Of a stretch of 64,000 nt of DNA, positions 8,987 to 17,074 are shown piece by piece. Each line of letters starts with the position of its first letter. The first letter of the stretch is position 1. Position numbers and translations under genes: made by a program. The DNA is from Bacillota bacterium (GTDB lineage: Bacteria; Bacillota; Clostridia; Christensenellales; Aristaeellaceae). Below the pieces are notes generated by a model. That model did not search any database. It was not told the origin of the DNA and saw nothing but the letters and a program-made list of their open reading frames with translations. The stretch is taken from positions 62,001-126,000 of the forward strand of contig JAFADG010000016.1 in assembly GCA_023425025.1 (NCBI GenBank), in the 5' to 3' direction.

Positions 8987-9905
8987 AAAGCCATGGATCA
9001 AGCTGACAGAGTTCATGTTTGATGCGGAATATAAGGCCATCAGTGAATTGGCGGCGGTTTGCGCGCGGCATGACGGCACGGCATTGAAGCTGGAACTGGA
9101 TTATAAACTGGCCATGGCCAGGGAAAAGGAAAGAACGACGGGCATTGCGGACGTCAACGAGCTGATGTACTTTGACGGGGAGAAGCTCATCGGCTACATT
9201 GGCATCGGCTGCTTTGGCGGCGCCGGCTCCGTGCCCGAGCTAAACGGCATGGTACATCCTGATTACAGGGGCCAGGGCGTATTCACGGCCCTGCATCAAT
9301 GGACGGTGCTGGAGCTTAGGCGCCGGGGCGCAAAGCGCGCGCTGCTGCTGTGCGACGGCGGCAAGCAGGCGGGGCGGCGGTTTGTGCAGGCAACAGGCGC
9401 CAAACATGAGCATTCGGAATACGAAATGTACATCAGGCACGAAGGCGGCAAGAAGGCTGTACCGCCTGTCACGCTGCGCAAGGCCGCAAATAGTGACGCC
9501 TTGGAAATCGCAAGGCAGAACGCCATTTATTTTGGCGATGAGCCTCACGCGCCTGGGGAGGGGGAGGAAGCGGCGCCGGCAAGGGGCTTGATCCTGCCCG
9601 AGGAAGAAGAAAAGCGGGGCATGACCATTTACCTTGCCTATACGGGCGGTGAAGTGGCAGGTAAGGTGCACGTGCAGATGACCGGTAATGTCGGCGGCAT
9701 TTACGGCCTGGGGGTGCTGCCGGAATTCAGGGGCCGGGGCCTGGGCCGCGCCATACTGCTTGAAGGCGTCAAAAAGCTGAAGGAAATGGGCGCAGAAGAA
9801 ATCATGCTGCAGGTGGTCACAGAAAACGCCAACGCCTTGCACCTGTATGAATCCTGCGGGTTTGAGGTCACGTCCACCATGGCGTATTACGAACTGACTG
9901 TATAG
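8973..9905 (+). CDS. Tandem GNAT-family acetyltransferase
   Basis: A 310-residue protein with two GNAT folds. The N-terminal one has the acetyl-CoA-binding motif HPDYRGQGVFTAL and the C-terminal one has LPEFRGRGLGRAIL followed by NANALHLYESCGFEV. ATG 8973 is chosen over an upstream frame at 8949, because GGGAGGGAAAGGA precedes it at the right distance; it overlaps the kinase gene by 14 bases. Double-GNAT proteins acetylate small amines, antibiotics or peptides; the substrate here is unknown. The following gene also has a GNAT domain. Confidence 0.87.
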   Translation: MTKIEKPWIKLTEFMFDAEYKAISELAAVCARHDGTALKLELDYKLAMAREKERTTGIADVNELMYFDGEKLIGYIGIGCFGGAGSVPELNGMVHPDYRGQGVFTALHQWTVLELRRRGAKRALLLCDGGKQAGRRFVQATGAKHEHSEYEMYIRHEGGKKAVPPVTLRKAANSDALEIARQNAIYFGDEPHAPGEGEEAAPARGLILPEEEEKRGMTIYLAYTGGEVAGKVHVQMTGNVGGIYGLGVLPEFRGRGLGRAILLEGVKKLKEMGAEEIMLQVVTENANALHLYESCGFEVTSTMAYYELTV

Positions 9906-9936
9906 AGGAAGATGTGGAAAGGCTTGAGAAAAATTA

Positions 9937-9966
9937 GTTGACAAAGTCAACCAATCGGAATATACT
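9937..9966 (+). promoter_or_regulatory. Sigma-A promoter overlapped by a palindromic operator (MarR type)
   Basis: TTGACA (9938-9943), a 17-bp spacer and TATACT (9961-9966) form a strong vegetative promoter for the MarR-GNAT gene. A perfect 6-bp inverted repeat, GTTGAC-AAA-GTCAAC (9937-9951), covers the -35 box, a layout typical of autorepression by a dimeric MarR regulator. Confidence 0.85.
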
Positions 9967-9998
9967 GCGGGCGACCCCATTTACAAAGGAGTGTACGT

Positions 9999-10931
9999 AT
10001 GCCCGCAGTATCTTCTTCACTGGTCCATGCCGTGCGCAGGTTCAACCGCTTTTACACCAATATTCTGGGCTTGCTGGACAAGAGCATGCTGCACAGCGGA
10101 TTCTCGCTGCCGGAGGTCCGCATTCTGTACGAACTGTTTCATAAAGGCGGGCAAAGCGCCAGTCAGCTGACGGGGGAGCTTGTGATTGATCCCGGCTATT
10201 TCAGCAGGCTGCTCAAGCGGTTGGAAACGATGGGGTTGGTTAGCCGGGTTCCTTCCAAGGAGGATGGGCGCTCGCAGCTTTTGTTTTTGACTGACGCGGG
10301 CAGGGAAACCTTTTTGCGCCTGGACAGCCTTTCCACCTTTCAGATTACCGGGCTGATCGAAAAGCTGCCGGATGCAAAGCGGGAGCGGCTGGCCCGGGGC
10401 ATCACGGCGGTGGAGGAGGCCCTGGCCGGGGAGGCCGGATCAAGGCGCGAGCGCGTCACGCTGCGCCGGGGCCTGATGCCTGGCGATGTGGGGAACCTGA
10501 TCAGCATGCACGGCTGGATCTACCGGCAGGAATGCGGCTATGATTTCGGCTTTGAAGGGTATGTGTGCAAGACCTTTTATGAGTTCCTCCAGCATTATGA
10601 CAAAGAGAAGGACGGCATATGGTTTGCCGAGGATGGGGGGAGAATGATCGGGGCCATCGCCATCGTAGGGCATACGCAAACGCGGGCGCAATTGCGCTGG
10701 TTCATCCTGCATCCTGAGTACCGGGGGATCGGCCTTGGCAAGCAGCTGATGGGAGAGGCGCTGGCGTATGTGCAGGAAAAAGGATACCGGGAAGTTTTTT
10801 TGCTGACGACAAAGGATCAGCAGACCGCCATCGCCATGTATGAAAAGGCGGGGTTCAAACAGGTGTCGGAGAACCAAACCCGCATGTGGGGTAAGGACCT
10901 GACGGAACTGACGTTTGAGCGGCGCTTATAA
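9999..10931 (+). CDS. MarR regulator fused to a GNAT acetyltransferase
   Basis: A 310-residue fusion. Residues 1-145 form a MarR winged helix; the recognition part is SASQLTGELVIDPGYFSRLL with the wing GLVSRVPSKEDGRSQLLFLT. Residues about 150-310 form a GNAT domain with the acetyl-CoA loop HPEYRGIGLGKQLM and the late motif IAMYEKAGFKQV. This fusion class is known in Firmicutes and Actinobacteria, but its substrates are mostly unknown. AAAGGAG precedes the ATG. A palindrome on its promoter (9937-9951) suggests autoregulation, and the nitroreductase 28 bases downstream is probably part of the regulated unit. Confidence 0.88.
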   Translation: MPAVSSSLVHAVRRFNRFYTNILGLLDKSMLHSGFSLPEVRILYELFHKGGQSASQLTGELVIDPGYFSRLLKRLETMGLVSRVPSKEDGRSQLLFLTDAGRETFLRLDSLSTFQITGLIEKLPDAKRERLARGITAVEEALAGEAGSRRERVTLRRGLMPGDVGNLISMHGWIYRQECGYDFGFEGYVCKTFYEFLQHYDKEKDGIWFAEDGGRMIGAIAIVGHTQTRAQLRWFILHPEYRGIGLGKQLMGEALAYVQEKGYREVFLLTTKDQQTAIAMYEKAGFKQVSENQTRMWGKDLTELTFERRL

Positions 10932-10959
10932 GCGAGAAGAACTGTAGGGAGGAATCAAT

Positions 10960-11526
10960 ATGGATCAGCTTCAAACCTTGATGGACATCTTGTTTAGGCG
11001 CCGCAGCACAAGGGTGTACGACGCGCAAAAGCCTGTGGAGCGGGAAAAGATCAAGACGCTTTTGGAGGCGGCCATGGCGGCCCCTTCCGCCTGCAATCTG
11101 CAGCCCTGGGAGTTTATCATTATCGATTCGCCGGACAGGATGGGTCCATTGAAGGAATGCATTGGCGAAAGCAACGGCAGGTACTACAACGCACCGGCGG
11201 CCTTTGTGGTCTGCGCCAATACAAGCTATATCCCCTGGAAAAGCGACGGGGAAATGGATACAAGCGCCGCCATTGAAAACATGCTGCTGGCGGCGACCGT
11301 CATGGGCCTGGGCACGGTATGGATCGGGGACATCGACCGGGAGAAAATCCGGGCGCTTTTGAACATTCCGGACCATGTGGCGGTCAACAGCGTGGTGCTT
11401 TTCGGCTATCCCGCCGAGAAAAAGGCGCCCCGCACCCAGTATAACGAGGAAGCCGTGTATTGGGATGCGTACGATCCCGGCCGGGAGCACAAGGAAAGGG
11501 ATATCGGCCTTCGGTTCAAGCCGTGA
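10960..11526 (+). CDS. Nitroreductase-family FMN oxidoreductase
   Basis: A 188-residue nitroreductase fold protein, normally a dimer using FMN and NAD(P)H. The N-terminal RRRSTRVYDAQKPV is the classic FMN-phosphate-binding R-R-S-x-R segment; APSACNLQPWEF and the late GLGTVWIGDI also match. GGGAGGA lies before ATG 10960. It directly follows the MarR-GNAT gene, so it may belong to a detoxification unit controlled by that regulator. The substrate is not predictable. Confidence 0.88.
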   Translation: MDQLQTLMDILFRRRSTRVYDAQKPVEREKIKTLLEAAMAAPSACNLQPWEFIIIDSPDRMGPLKECIGESNGRYYNAPAAFVVCANTSYIPWKSDGEMDTSAAIENMLLAATVMGLGTVWIGDIDREKIRALLNIPDHVAVNSVVLFGYPAEKKAPRTQYNEEAVYWDAYDPGREHKERDIGLRFKP

Positions 11527-11556
11527 GGCGGGATTGAGGATAGTAATGCATGAAAA

Positions 11557-11585
11557 GAAGCGCCGGGCGTTATGCCAGGCGCTTC
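11557..11585 (-). terminator. Terminator of the ABC exporter operon
   Basis: GAAGCGCC pairs perfectly with GGCGCTTC (8 bp) with further pairing inside the loop. Read on the minus strand the stem is followed by TTTTCAT, 20-odd bases past the stop of the last permease gene. It could also limit read-through from the nitroreductase on the plus strand. Confidence 0.72.
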
Positions 11586-11607
11586 TGCGTATGTGTGCTA
11601 CAACTCT

Positions 11608-12387
11608 TTACATCCCCATACTCTCGTATTTATTGATCCCCATATAAAACACCGCCCTGGCGATCAAAAAATAAACGACGCTGACCGCGACCGTCAGCAG
11701 CGTGTACAAAAGCGTCCGCTCCCCCGTCAACACCAGGCAGGGTACAAAGCCGATAAACGCGTAGGGGATCAGCCCAAACAGAATGGCCTGCATGAAACCA
11801 GGGTACACGCTGACCGGATACTTGGCGTATTCGCCGATGCTGTACATGGTGTAGGGCACGTTCAACTGTCCGCCGGCCTTGAGCCAGAACACGTTGCAGG
11901 CGCCGATCAGATAGCTGGAAATCCGCACCGCCGTTCCGCAGACGATGAACAAAGCGCAAAGGAGCAGGGCGGGAAGGGTCAGCGCATGCAGGGCGGAAAG
12001 GGCCAGGAACAGCCCCAGGAACCCGATGCCAAGCACGCCTACCCCCTGCAGGCCCACCTCATGGGAAAAGATCTGGTACAGCGGCGATACGGGGCGGGAA
12101 AGCATGACATCCAGCTCGCCCGAAAACACCAGCCGCGGTATGTACCAGATGCCGTCAAAAAAGATGTTGCTCATCCCTTCGGTAATGAACATGAAGGACA
12201 TGATCAAATAGACCTGGCCTTCCAAAAAGCCGGCGATGGACGGTACGTTGCGGTAGAGGACAAAGGCCACGCCCATCATCAGCGCCCGCATCACAAAGCC
12301 GGCCACGGCCATCAGCCAGAAGTTGAAGCGGTATTCCATGGCTGTTTTCAGGTATTGGGCTTTGAGCATCCAATAAATTTTGAGCAT
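11608..12387 (-). CDS. ABC-2 type exporter permease (second subunit)
   Basis: A 259-residue integral membrane protein with about six hydrophobic helices. It starts MLKIYWMLKAQYLKTAMEYR, then FNFWLMAVAGF, a pattern typical of the ABC-2 permeases found in three-gene exporters of the COG4586/COG4587/COG3694 (viologen-exporter-like) group. It is the last gene of the operon, 2 bases after the other permease gene, and would form the heterodimeric channel with it. What is exported is not known; members of the group have been linked to drug or cationic dye efflux. Confidence 0.84.
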   Translation of the reverse strand: MLKIYWMLKAQYLKTAMEYRFNFWLMAVAGFVMRALMMGVAFVLYRNVPSIAGFLEGQVYLIMSFMFITEGMSNIFFDGIWYIPRLVFSGELDVMLSRPVSPLYQIFSHEVGLQGVGVLGIGFLGLFLALSALHALTLPALLLCALFIVCGTAVRISSYLIGACNVFWLKAGGQLNVPYTMYSIGEYAKYPVSVYPGFMQAILFGLIPYAFIGFVPCLVLTGERTLLYTLLTVAVSVVYFLIARAVFYMGINKYESMGM

Positions 12388-12389
12388 GT

Positions 12390-13187
12390 TCAGCCTCCCG
12401 CGAAGGAAACGGTCTTGCGTACCTTTTCATACATCGCCTGATGGGCAAAATAGAACACCACGATCCAAACGGCCTGCAGCGCAAGGCTCAGCAGCACCGG
12501 CATGGGCAGCGGCTGGCCCAAAAACAGCGCCACGGGCGTCTGCACCATCAGCGGGAAAGGCGTCAGCCAGGCGATGGTTTTGAGCCATCCGGGGAACAGC
12601 GCTACCGGGATCAACGCGCCGGAGAGAAATTCCATCAGCGCGCTGCGCACCCAGGAAAGCCCCAGATGGCTGGTGGTAAAAAAGCACAGGAGGCTGAAGC
12701 AGCTGACCATCATCATCCGCAGCAGTACCGAGAGAACAAGGCTGATGAGCGCAACAGGCAGCGATATCGCATCCGGCAGCGCAAAGCTTTGGGGAAACAG
12801 CAAAAGCGCTGCGGCCACCACAGCGCCGTTGATGAACGCCTGGGGGATCACATACCCTGTCATGTCCGCCAGGGACTGGCTCAAAAAGGATACCGGCTTT
12901 AGGCAGCGGGATACGATGGTGCCCTTGCGGATCTCCCGGGACAGCATGTTCTCACTGGACCAGGTGAGCAGGTTGCCGATGAAAAAGGAGATCAGTATGT
13001 AGGCGTACATGTCCTTGGGAGTGAAGCTGCCGATGGCGGCGCCGCCCCCGCCTGCGTACAGGCTGTGCCAGAGCAGAAACTGGCCCGCAAGCAGGATCAG
13101 CGGCGTCACCATGGCAAAGAAGAACGCGGCCCGGTAGAAAAGTGCGCTCTGCATGGTCAGGGATACCAGCTTTGCAAATTGCTTCAT
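12390..13187 (-). CDS. ABC-2 type exporter permease (first subunit)
   Basis: A 265-residue membrane protein with about six helices, the partner of the permease at 11608-12387. The signature region SENMLSREIRKGTIVSRCLKP after the second helix is characteristic of this permease family. Start at ATG 13187 is preferred: GAGG lies 9 bases upstream and the ATPase stop is 4 bases away; a start at 13217 would overlap the ATPase gene by 26 bases. The N-terminal 80 residues resemble the N-terminus of the broken gene at 26336-26803. Confidence 0.82.
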   Translation of the reverse strand: MKQFAKLVSLTMQSALFYRAAFFFAMVTPLILLAGQFLLWHSLYAGGGGAAIGSFTPKDMYAYILISFFIGNLLTWSSENMLSREIRKGTIVSRCLKPVSFLSQSLADMTGYVIPQAFINGAVVAAALLLFPQSFALPDAISLPVALISLVLSVLLRMMMVSCFSLLCFFTTSHLGLSWVRSALMEFLSGALIPVALFPGWLKTIAWLTPFPLMVQTPVALFLGQPLPMPVLLSLALQAVWIVVFYFAHQAMYEKVRKTVSFAGG

Positions 13188-13191
13188 ACCT

Positions 13192-14214
13192 TTAGGCCTC
13201 ACAGGCAGCGCTTGCATTTTGTGCTTGGATTTCCACTGCTCCCGCCGCGAAAATCTGGGACACCACCTGGTCGATGCCAGGCTCGTTCACCGTGATATCC
13301 TTGATATCGTAGCACCTGGATACAAGGTCCAGCATCTCCCTGGAGCTGTAATCCCCCGTATCAAAAGCGATGCGGGTGGTCAGCCCGTCCCGGGCGACTG
13401 TTGACCTGGGGATCAGGGGGGCGATGTCTTCCGACGCAGGCCCTTCCACCGAGATGGTACGGCCGGAGGCGTACCGGTGCTTTAATTCCTGCAGCGGGCC
13501 GTGATAGTGCACCCGGCCGCTGGACAGGACCAGCGCGTTGTCGCTGATCTGCTCGATGTCGTTCAAATCATGGCTGGTCAGCAGCACCGATACGCCGTTT
13601 TCCCGGTTCATCTTGCGTATGAACTGGCGTATGGCGAACTTGACGTTGATATCCAGGCCGATGGTGGGCTCGTCCAGGTACAACAGCGTAGGGCTGTGCA
13701 GGAAAATCAGGCCGATATCCGCCTTCATGCGCTGGCCCAGGGACAGCCGGCGGGCCGGGGAATTCAAAATCGGCGCAAGGTCCAGAAGCTCCGTGACCAT
13801 GCGCATGTTCTTATCAAACAATGCGCTGTCGAGCTTATATAAAACCTTGATGGCGTTGTAGCTTTCGATCACGGGAATATCCCACCACAGGTTCGTTTTC
13901 TGGCCGAAGATGACGCCGATCTTTTTCAGGTACTCCGCGTGATGTTCCATGGGGCTGCGGCCGTAGACCGTCACATCCCCCTTTGTTGGCGTCAAGATGC
14001 CCACCAGCATTTTGATCAGCGTGGATTTGCCCGCCCCGTTTTCGCCGATGCAGGCCAGGGACTCCCCTTCCTCCATGGAAAAGGAAACGGCGTCCACCGC
14101 CACTTTCTCCGTCCATTCCGTTTTGACAAGGCTGCGCAGTGCGCCTTTTAACCCCGGCTGCTTTACGTTCTGCCTATACACCTTGGTCAGGCCGTTGGCT
14201 GCAATCAGCGGCAT
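13192..14214 (-). CDS. ABC exporter ATP-binding protein
   Basis: A 340-residue ATPase that powers the two downstream permeases. The complete motif set is present: Walker A GENGAGKST, Q-loop GQKTNLWWD, signature LSLGQRMKADI, Walker B LLYLDEPTIGLD and H-loop LTSHDLNDIE. An extra C-terminal domain of about 90 residues (VNEPGIDQVVSQIFAAGAV) is typical of the COG4586 group. The start ATG 14214 has GGCGGAAG upstream; the longer frame to 14298 lacks support. The gene order ATPase-permease-permease with 2- to 4-base gaps shows a single operon. Confidence 0.9.
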   Translation of the reverse strand: MPLIAANGLTKVYRQNVKQPGLKGALRSLVKTEWTEKVAVDAVSFSMEEGESLACIGENGAGKSTLIKMLVGILTPTKGDVTVYGRSPMEHHAEYLKKIGVIFGQKTNLWWDIPVIESYNAIKVLYKLDSALFDKNMRMVTELLDLAPILNSPARRLSLGQRMKADIGLIFLHSPTLLYLDEPTIGLDINVKFAIRQFIRKMNRENGVSVLLTSHDLNDIEQISDNALVLSSGRVHYHGPLQELKHRYASGRTISVEGPASEDIAPLIPRSTVARDGLTTRIAFDTGDYSSREMLDLVSRCYDIKDITVNEPGIDQVVSQIFAAGAVEIQAQNASAACEA

Positions 14215-14331
14215 ATTCTTCCGCCTTTCCTGCTTTTGTGCTGTATTTTCAAAAATAAGTACCATTGTATCGTATATGGAAAGGATTGTATAGGGCAAAA
14301 TGAAAAGTGCAACAAGTGTGAACTTTTGATC

Positions 14332-14454
14332 TTATCCCTTTACGCACTTCAGCGTTGCCGAGCTGATCATTTCCGCATTTTCTCCATTGACTACAAACGA
14401 CCGTACAAAAAGACCTGCATCGTTCAGTTCCCGCCGGTACTGCGCTTCGTTCCT
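14332..14454 (-). pseudogene. Fragment of a coding sequence, possibly a methyltransferase C-terminus
   Basis: The 333-bp space between the ABC operon and the HD gene is not plain intergenic DNA. On the minus strand a frame with no start reads about 40 protein-like residues, beginning RNEAQYRRELNDAGLFVRS, and ends at a TAA (14332). The shape, a predicted helix with A-G-F/L-x-V-R-S followed by short strands, resembles the end of a class I methyltransferase. No ribosome binding site or start is present, so it is either a degraded gene tail or chance. The rest of the gap has only AT-rich sequence consistent with promoters. Confidence 0.3.
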
Positions 14455-14547
14455 GGGCCGGGTAGGCTGAAAGCAGCAATTTTGCTTTCTACAGCGCCGA
14501 AGGGACAATATCCACGCCGTGGTATATGCAGCCCAATTGCGACAGAA

Positions 14548-14985
14548 TTACGTGTCCCCGCTTTGCAGTATTTCAAAGGCGGCCCGGTATCGCGTCAGGT
14601 ATTCCATATCCTTCGCTGTGATCTCATTCACCCTGGTGATGGTGCTGTTGTGTGTAAGGTCAGCCAGCTTGACGGCCCTGGCAGCCGGGTTGCTTTTCAG
14701 CGCCCGCACATAGTCAAGATAGGGCACCCCTTCCCTGTGGGTCAAAAGGTCCACCACTTGCAGTACGTTTTCGGGAAAGCCCTCCCTGCGCAAATCATCC
14801 AGGGTGATGGGGGTATCCTCCACCACATCGTGCAGCAGCGCCGCGGCGGTGGTGGTCTCATCCGTCATCTGCTCAGCCAGGTGCATAGGGTGAAAGATGT
14901 AAGGCACGCCGGTGGGATCGGTTTGTCCGTGGTGTGCGTTGTAGGCGACGATCATGGCTTTTTTGGTGATGGGTGTATAGATCAT
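14548..14985 (-). CDS. Stand-alone HD hydrolase, SpoT/MESH1-like
   Basis: A 145-residue HD-domain protein resembling the ppGpp-hydrolase part of RelA/SpoT and the small alarmone hydrolases. Motifs in order: YIFHPMHLA (metal His), ALLHDVVEDT (HDxxED), and VKLADLTHN (Asp ligand, usually V-K-L-A-D-x-x-x-N). No synthetase or regulatory domain is present. GGGAGGA precedes ATG 14985. The likely role is hydrolysis of (p)ppGpp or a related nucleotide; it could also be a general nucleotide phosphohydrolase. Confidence 0.82.
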   Translation of the reverse strand: MIYTPITKKAMIVAYNAHHGQTDPTGVPYIFHPMHLAEQMTDETTTAAALLHDVVEDTPITLDDLRREGFPENVLQVVDLLTHREGVPYLDYVRALKSNPAARAVKLADLTHNSTITRVNEITAKDMEYLTRYRAAFEILQSGDT

Positions 14986-15094
14986 CTTTCTGTCCTCCCA
15001 ATGCTTTTTGGGAAACTTCCTTCCAGTATCATACAGGAATATCGCGGGCAGGGCAAGCGCCGAGGCGCTGCCACCCTCTCTTTTTGCGGCCGGC

Positions 15095-15121
15095 ACAGTC
15101 TTTGAAAAGACGCATACATTA
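15095..15121 (+). promoter_or_regulatory. Candidate late-sporulation (sigma-K-like) promoter
   Basis: AC (15095-15096), 16 bp, then CATACATTA (15113-15121) matches the sigma-K pattern AC-N16/17-CATANNNTA. It lies 34 bases before the ATG of a coat-like protein gene. This is a short, degenerate pattern, so the call rests partly on the nature of the gene. Confidence 0.5.
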
Positions 15122-15154
15122 TGATTGGGCCACTTTTTTTACGGAGGATTCGAT

Positions 15155-15418
15155 ATGTACGAGTACTTGAGACAAATCTACGATTTTTATGGCGCTTATG
15201 GCTATTATCCCTACAGCCGGCCTTACGGTGAATATGACCCCTTCCCTTACGCCTATCTGTCGTCCTATTATTATTCGCCTTATCCCTACGCGTGCTGCGA
15301 GCCCTATCCGTATCAAGACCCCTGCTGTGATCAAAATCCCTGCTGCGAACCGTTCCCCGGTCCGTTCGGCTATGATACCTGTGGCTGTTTGCAGCCTCAG
15401 GAGGCCTTCATCTGGTAA
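15155..15418 (+). CDS. Tyr/Pro/Cys-rich small protein, coat-like
   Basis: An 87-residue low-complexity protein: roughly a quarter Tyr, many Pro and nine Cys, with repeats such as PYPYACCEPYPYQDPCC. Such proteins are typical of cross-linked spore coat or crust layers, where tyrosine and cysteine form covalent bridges. GGAGG precedes ATG 15155; the longer frame from 15125 is less likely. A sigma-K-like promoter candidate lies upstream. A related Cys/Pro-rich protein is encoded at 28533-28955. It has no recognisable catalytic domain. Confidence 0.72.
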   Translation: MYEYLRQIYDFYGAYGYYPYSRPYGEYDPFPYAYLSSYYYSPYPYACCEPYPYQDPCCDQNPCCEPFPGPFGYDTCGCLQPQEAFIW

Positions 15419-15430
15419 TGTGACGGCCCG

Positions 15431-15471
15431 GCCGCCCGATGACGCCATGGCCCGGCGGGATTTCGGGCGGC
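15431..15471. other. Inverted repeat in the 15.4-15.7 kb gap
   Basis: A perfect 9-bp inverted repeat, GCCGCCCGA (15431-15439) and TCGGGCGGC (15463-15471), lies just after the coat-like gene. It has no T-run, so it is a weak terminator at best. A short frame from 15447 to 15626 (59 codons, hydrophobic end) overlaps it but has no ribosome binding site; I see no supported gene between 15419 and 15677. Confidence 0.4.
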
Positions 15472-15677
15472 TGCAATACATGGAGAGATTGGCCCGGCAA
15501 TTGGGTATAAGCCGGCTTGCTGCCAAAGCGGCACGGATATTTTACATAAAACAGCTTTCCCACGAGCTTCCCTTTGTGGTATCCTTTTTCTGGGTATTAT
15601 GCGGAGCGGTTGCCTGCATGGCCTGACAGGTATACAGGATTGATCCTTCAGGCGCCATTGAAAGGACGGTACAAAAG

Positions 15678-16514
15678 ATGATCCCTATGGACAAAACGGA
15701 AAAATGGCTGTTGAGGCTCGACGAAAGCGCAAAGGCCTATTTGCGGCCCGATGAGTATGCGCAGTACGAAGGCATATCAAAGGCCGGGCGGGAAGCGCAA
15801 ATCACGGCGCTGCTTGCCGCCCCTATCGCAAATTTCACGGTCATCAACGAAGTGTTCTTTCGGGACCGCTGGGCCCAGGTGATGGACAGCTTGACTCCCG
15901 GCGGCACGCTGACCCTGCTGGAAGTGGCCTCCGGCGACGCGGATATGATTCCCCAGTGCATGGCCCGCACAAGGCCCGGCAGCACCTATATTACCGCCAA
16001 TATGAACGAGCTGCTGAACAAAAGCCTGATGCACAGGATCGGCAGCCTTCCATTGACCATCCGGCTGATCAAGGACGACGCGGCAAATATCCTGTCCCAC
16101 ATGGATAAGGGGCAGGCGGATATCATCGCTTTCCAGCACGCTGTCAACGATGTTTTGCAGGCCATTCTCTGCGCGCAAAACGGCATCGACACCGTGTACA
16201 GCGACTGGATGGAGACGCTGCCCGCGATGATCACCCTTTTGCAAAAGGAAGTGGCGGCGGGCACGTTTGAAAAGAGCGTGAAGGAGCCGTTTTTGAACCT
16301 GATGCGCTCGCTTTTGCCCACGCTGAAAAACGGCGGGCACGTGGCCATCAACCACTATATGTTCCAGTTGGATTTGGAATGGGGCTACCCCCCTCACTTG
16401 TTTGAGCACCTTGTATCCATCGTACGGGAATGGCTAAAGGAGCTTCAGGGGGTTCGGGAAGTGACGCTTGACGGCTTTGATCCCCAGTGGTGGATCTTTT
16501 TGAAGAAGGAGTAA
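15678..16514 (+). CDS. Methyltransferase-like protein of unknown substrate
   Basis: A 278-residue cytosolic protein with a class I methyltransferase-like layout: an N-terminal helical part, then LTLLEVASGDADMIPQCMAR in the place of the SAM-binding motif I, an acidic-end strand around STYITANMNE, and ADIIAFQHAVNDVL where motif IV would be. The glycine-rich loop is reduced (E-V-A-S-G-D), so SAM binding is plausible but not certain. AAAGGA stands about 12 bases ahead of ATG 15678. The following small gene begins 13 bases downstream and may be co-transcribed. Confidence 0.62.
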   Translation: MIPMDKTEKWLLRLDESAKAYLRPDEYAQYEGISKAGREAQITALLAAPIANFTVINEVFFRDRWAQVMDSLTPGGTLTLLEVASGDADMIPQCMARTRPGSTYITANMNELLNKSLMHRIGSLPLTIRLIKDDAANILSHMDKGQADIIAFQHAVNDVLQAILCAQNGIDTVYSDWMETLPAMITLLQKEVAAGTFEKSVKEPFLNLMRSLLPTLKNGGHVAINHYMFQLDLEWGYPPHLFEHLVSIVREWLKELQGVREVTLDGFDPQWWIFLKKE

Positions 16515-16527
16515 GGCGTATTTTCGT

Positions 16528-16875
16528 ATGAAGCTATTCAAACGGGGCATTGTTGTCCTACCGGCCTTTTTATTGTCGTGCGTGTTGTGCTGGTTTGTGT
16601 ATACCAGGTTTTTGATGCCAATCTACCGCATGGACGGCGAGCTTTTGACCTATAGAGGCGTGACCTATGTAAGGCAGGATCATGTATCCTTGGAGGATGA
16701 GGATGATCTGGGCCGCACCATCGGCATAGGTGTTGGAGACAAGCGGGACATAGGCGACCTGATCTGGCCCTATTGGGTGTTGGAGTATCAAAACGACGCG
16801 GCCCATAACAGCCTGTTTGTAAGAGGTTTGATGGGTTCCGGCGGAAAGTATGTAAAAGCCGGAATTGGCAATTGA
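16528..16875 (+). CDS. Membrane-anchored hypothetical protein
   Basis: A 115-residue protein with one N-terminal membrane segment (about residues 8-32) and an extracytoplasmic remainder rich in acidic residues. I do not recognise a family. Features seen: EDEDDLGRTIGIGV and a Trp/Tyr pair (IWPYWVLEY) that suggest a small beta-rich domain. The Cys in LLSCVLCW falls in the hydrophobic stretch but does not form a clear lipobox. It follows the methyltransferase-like gene closely and is closed by a terminator. Confidence 0.6.
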   Translation: MKLFKRGIVVLPAFLLSCVLCWFVYTRFLMPIYRMDGELLTYRGVTYVRQDHVSLEDEDDLGRTIGIGVGDKRDIGDLIWPYWVLEYQNDAAHNSLFVRGLMGSGGKYVKAGIGN

Positions 16876-16926
16876 TTGCCGGGATCAAAGGTGCATCAAG
16901 AATAAAGTTTTACGGGATGGGTACGG

Positions 16927-16965
16927 GAAGGGCGCTTTTTTCAGAAAGCGTCCTTCGTGCCTTTT
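16927..16965 (+). terminator. Rho-independent terminator
   Basis: GAAGGGCGCTTT (16927-16938) pairs with AAAGCGTCCTTC (16945-16956), 12 bp including one G-T pair, and CTTTTTG follows. It lies about 50 bases after the small membrane protein gene. Confidence 0.7.
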
Positions 16966-17074
16966 TGCTTCCAAGATATTTGGTATGTGAAAATTTATAC
17001 TTGCGGTTTTGGGTGTAGCCACTATAATGGTACTGGAACATTATGCCATCGTATTTGGAAAGGAGCAATTTTAC

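Noticed and set aside
11572..12441. 289-codon plus-strand frame opposite the ABC permease
   Set aside because: Low-complexity His/Gln/Lys translation, antisense to a clear membrane protein with consistent hydrophobic helices.
15447..15626. 59-codon frame with a hydrophobic C-terminal segment
   Set aside because: No ribosome binding site and the start lies within an inverted repeat; I cannot support it as a gene.
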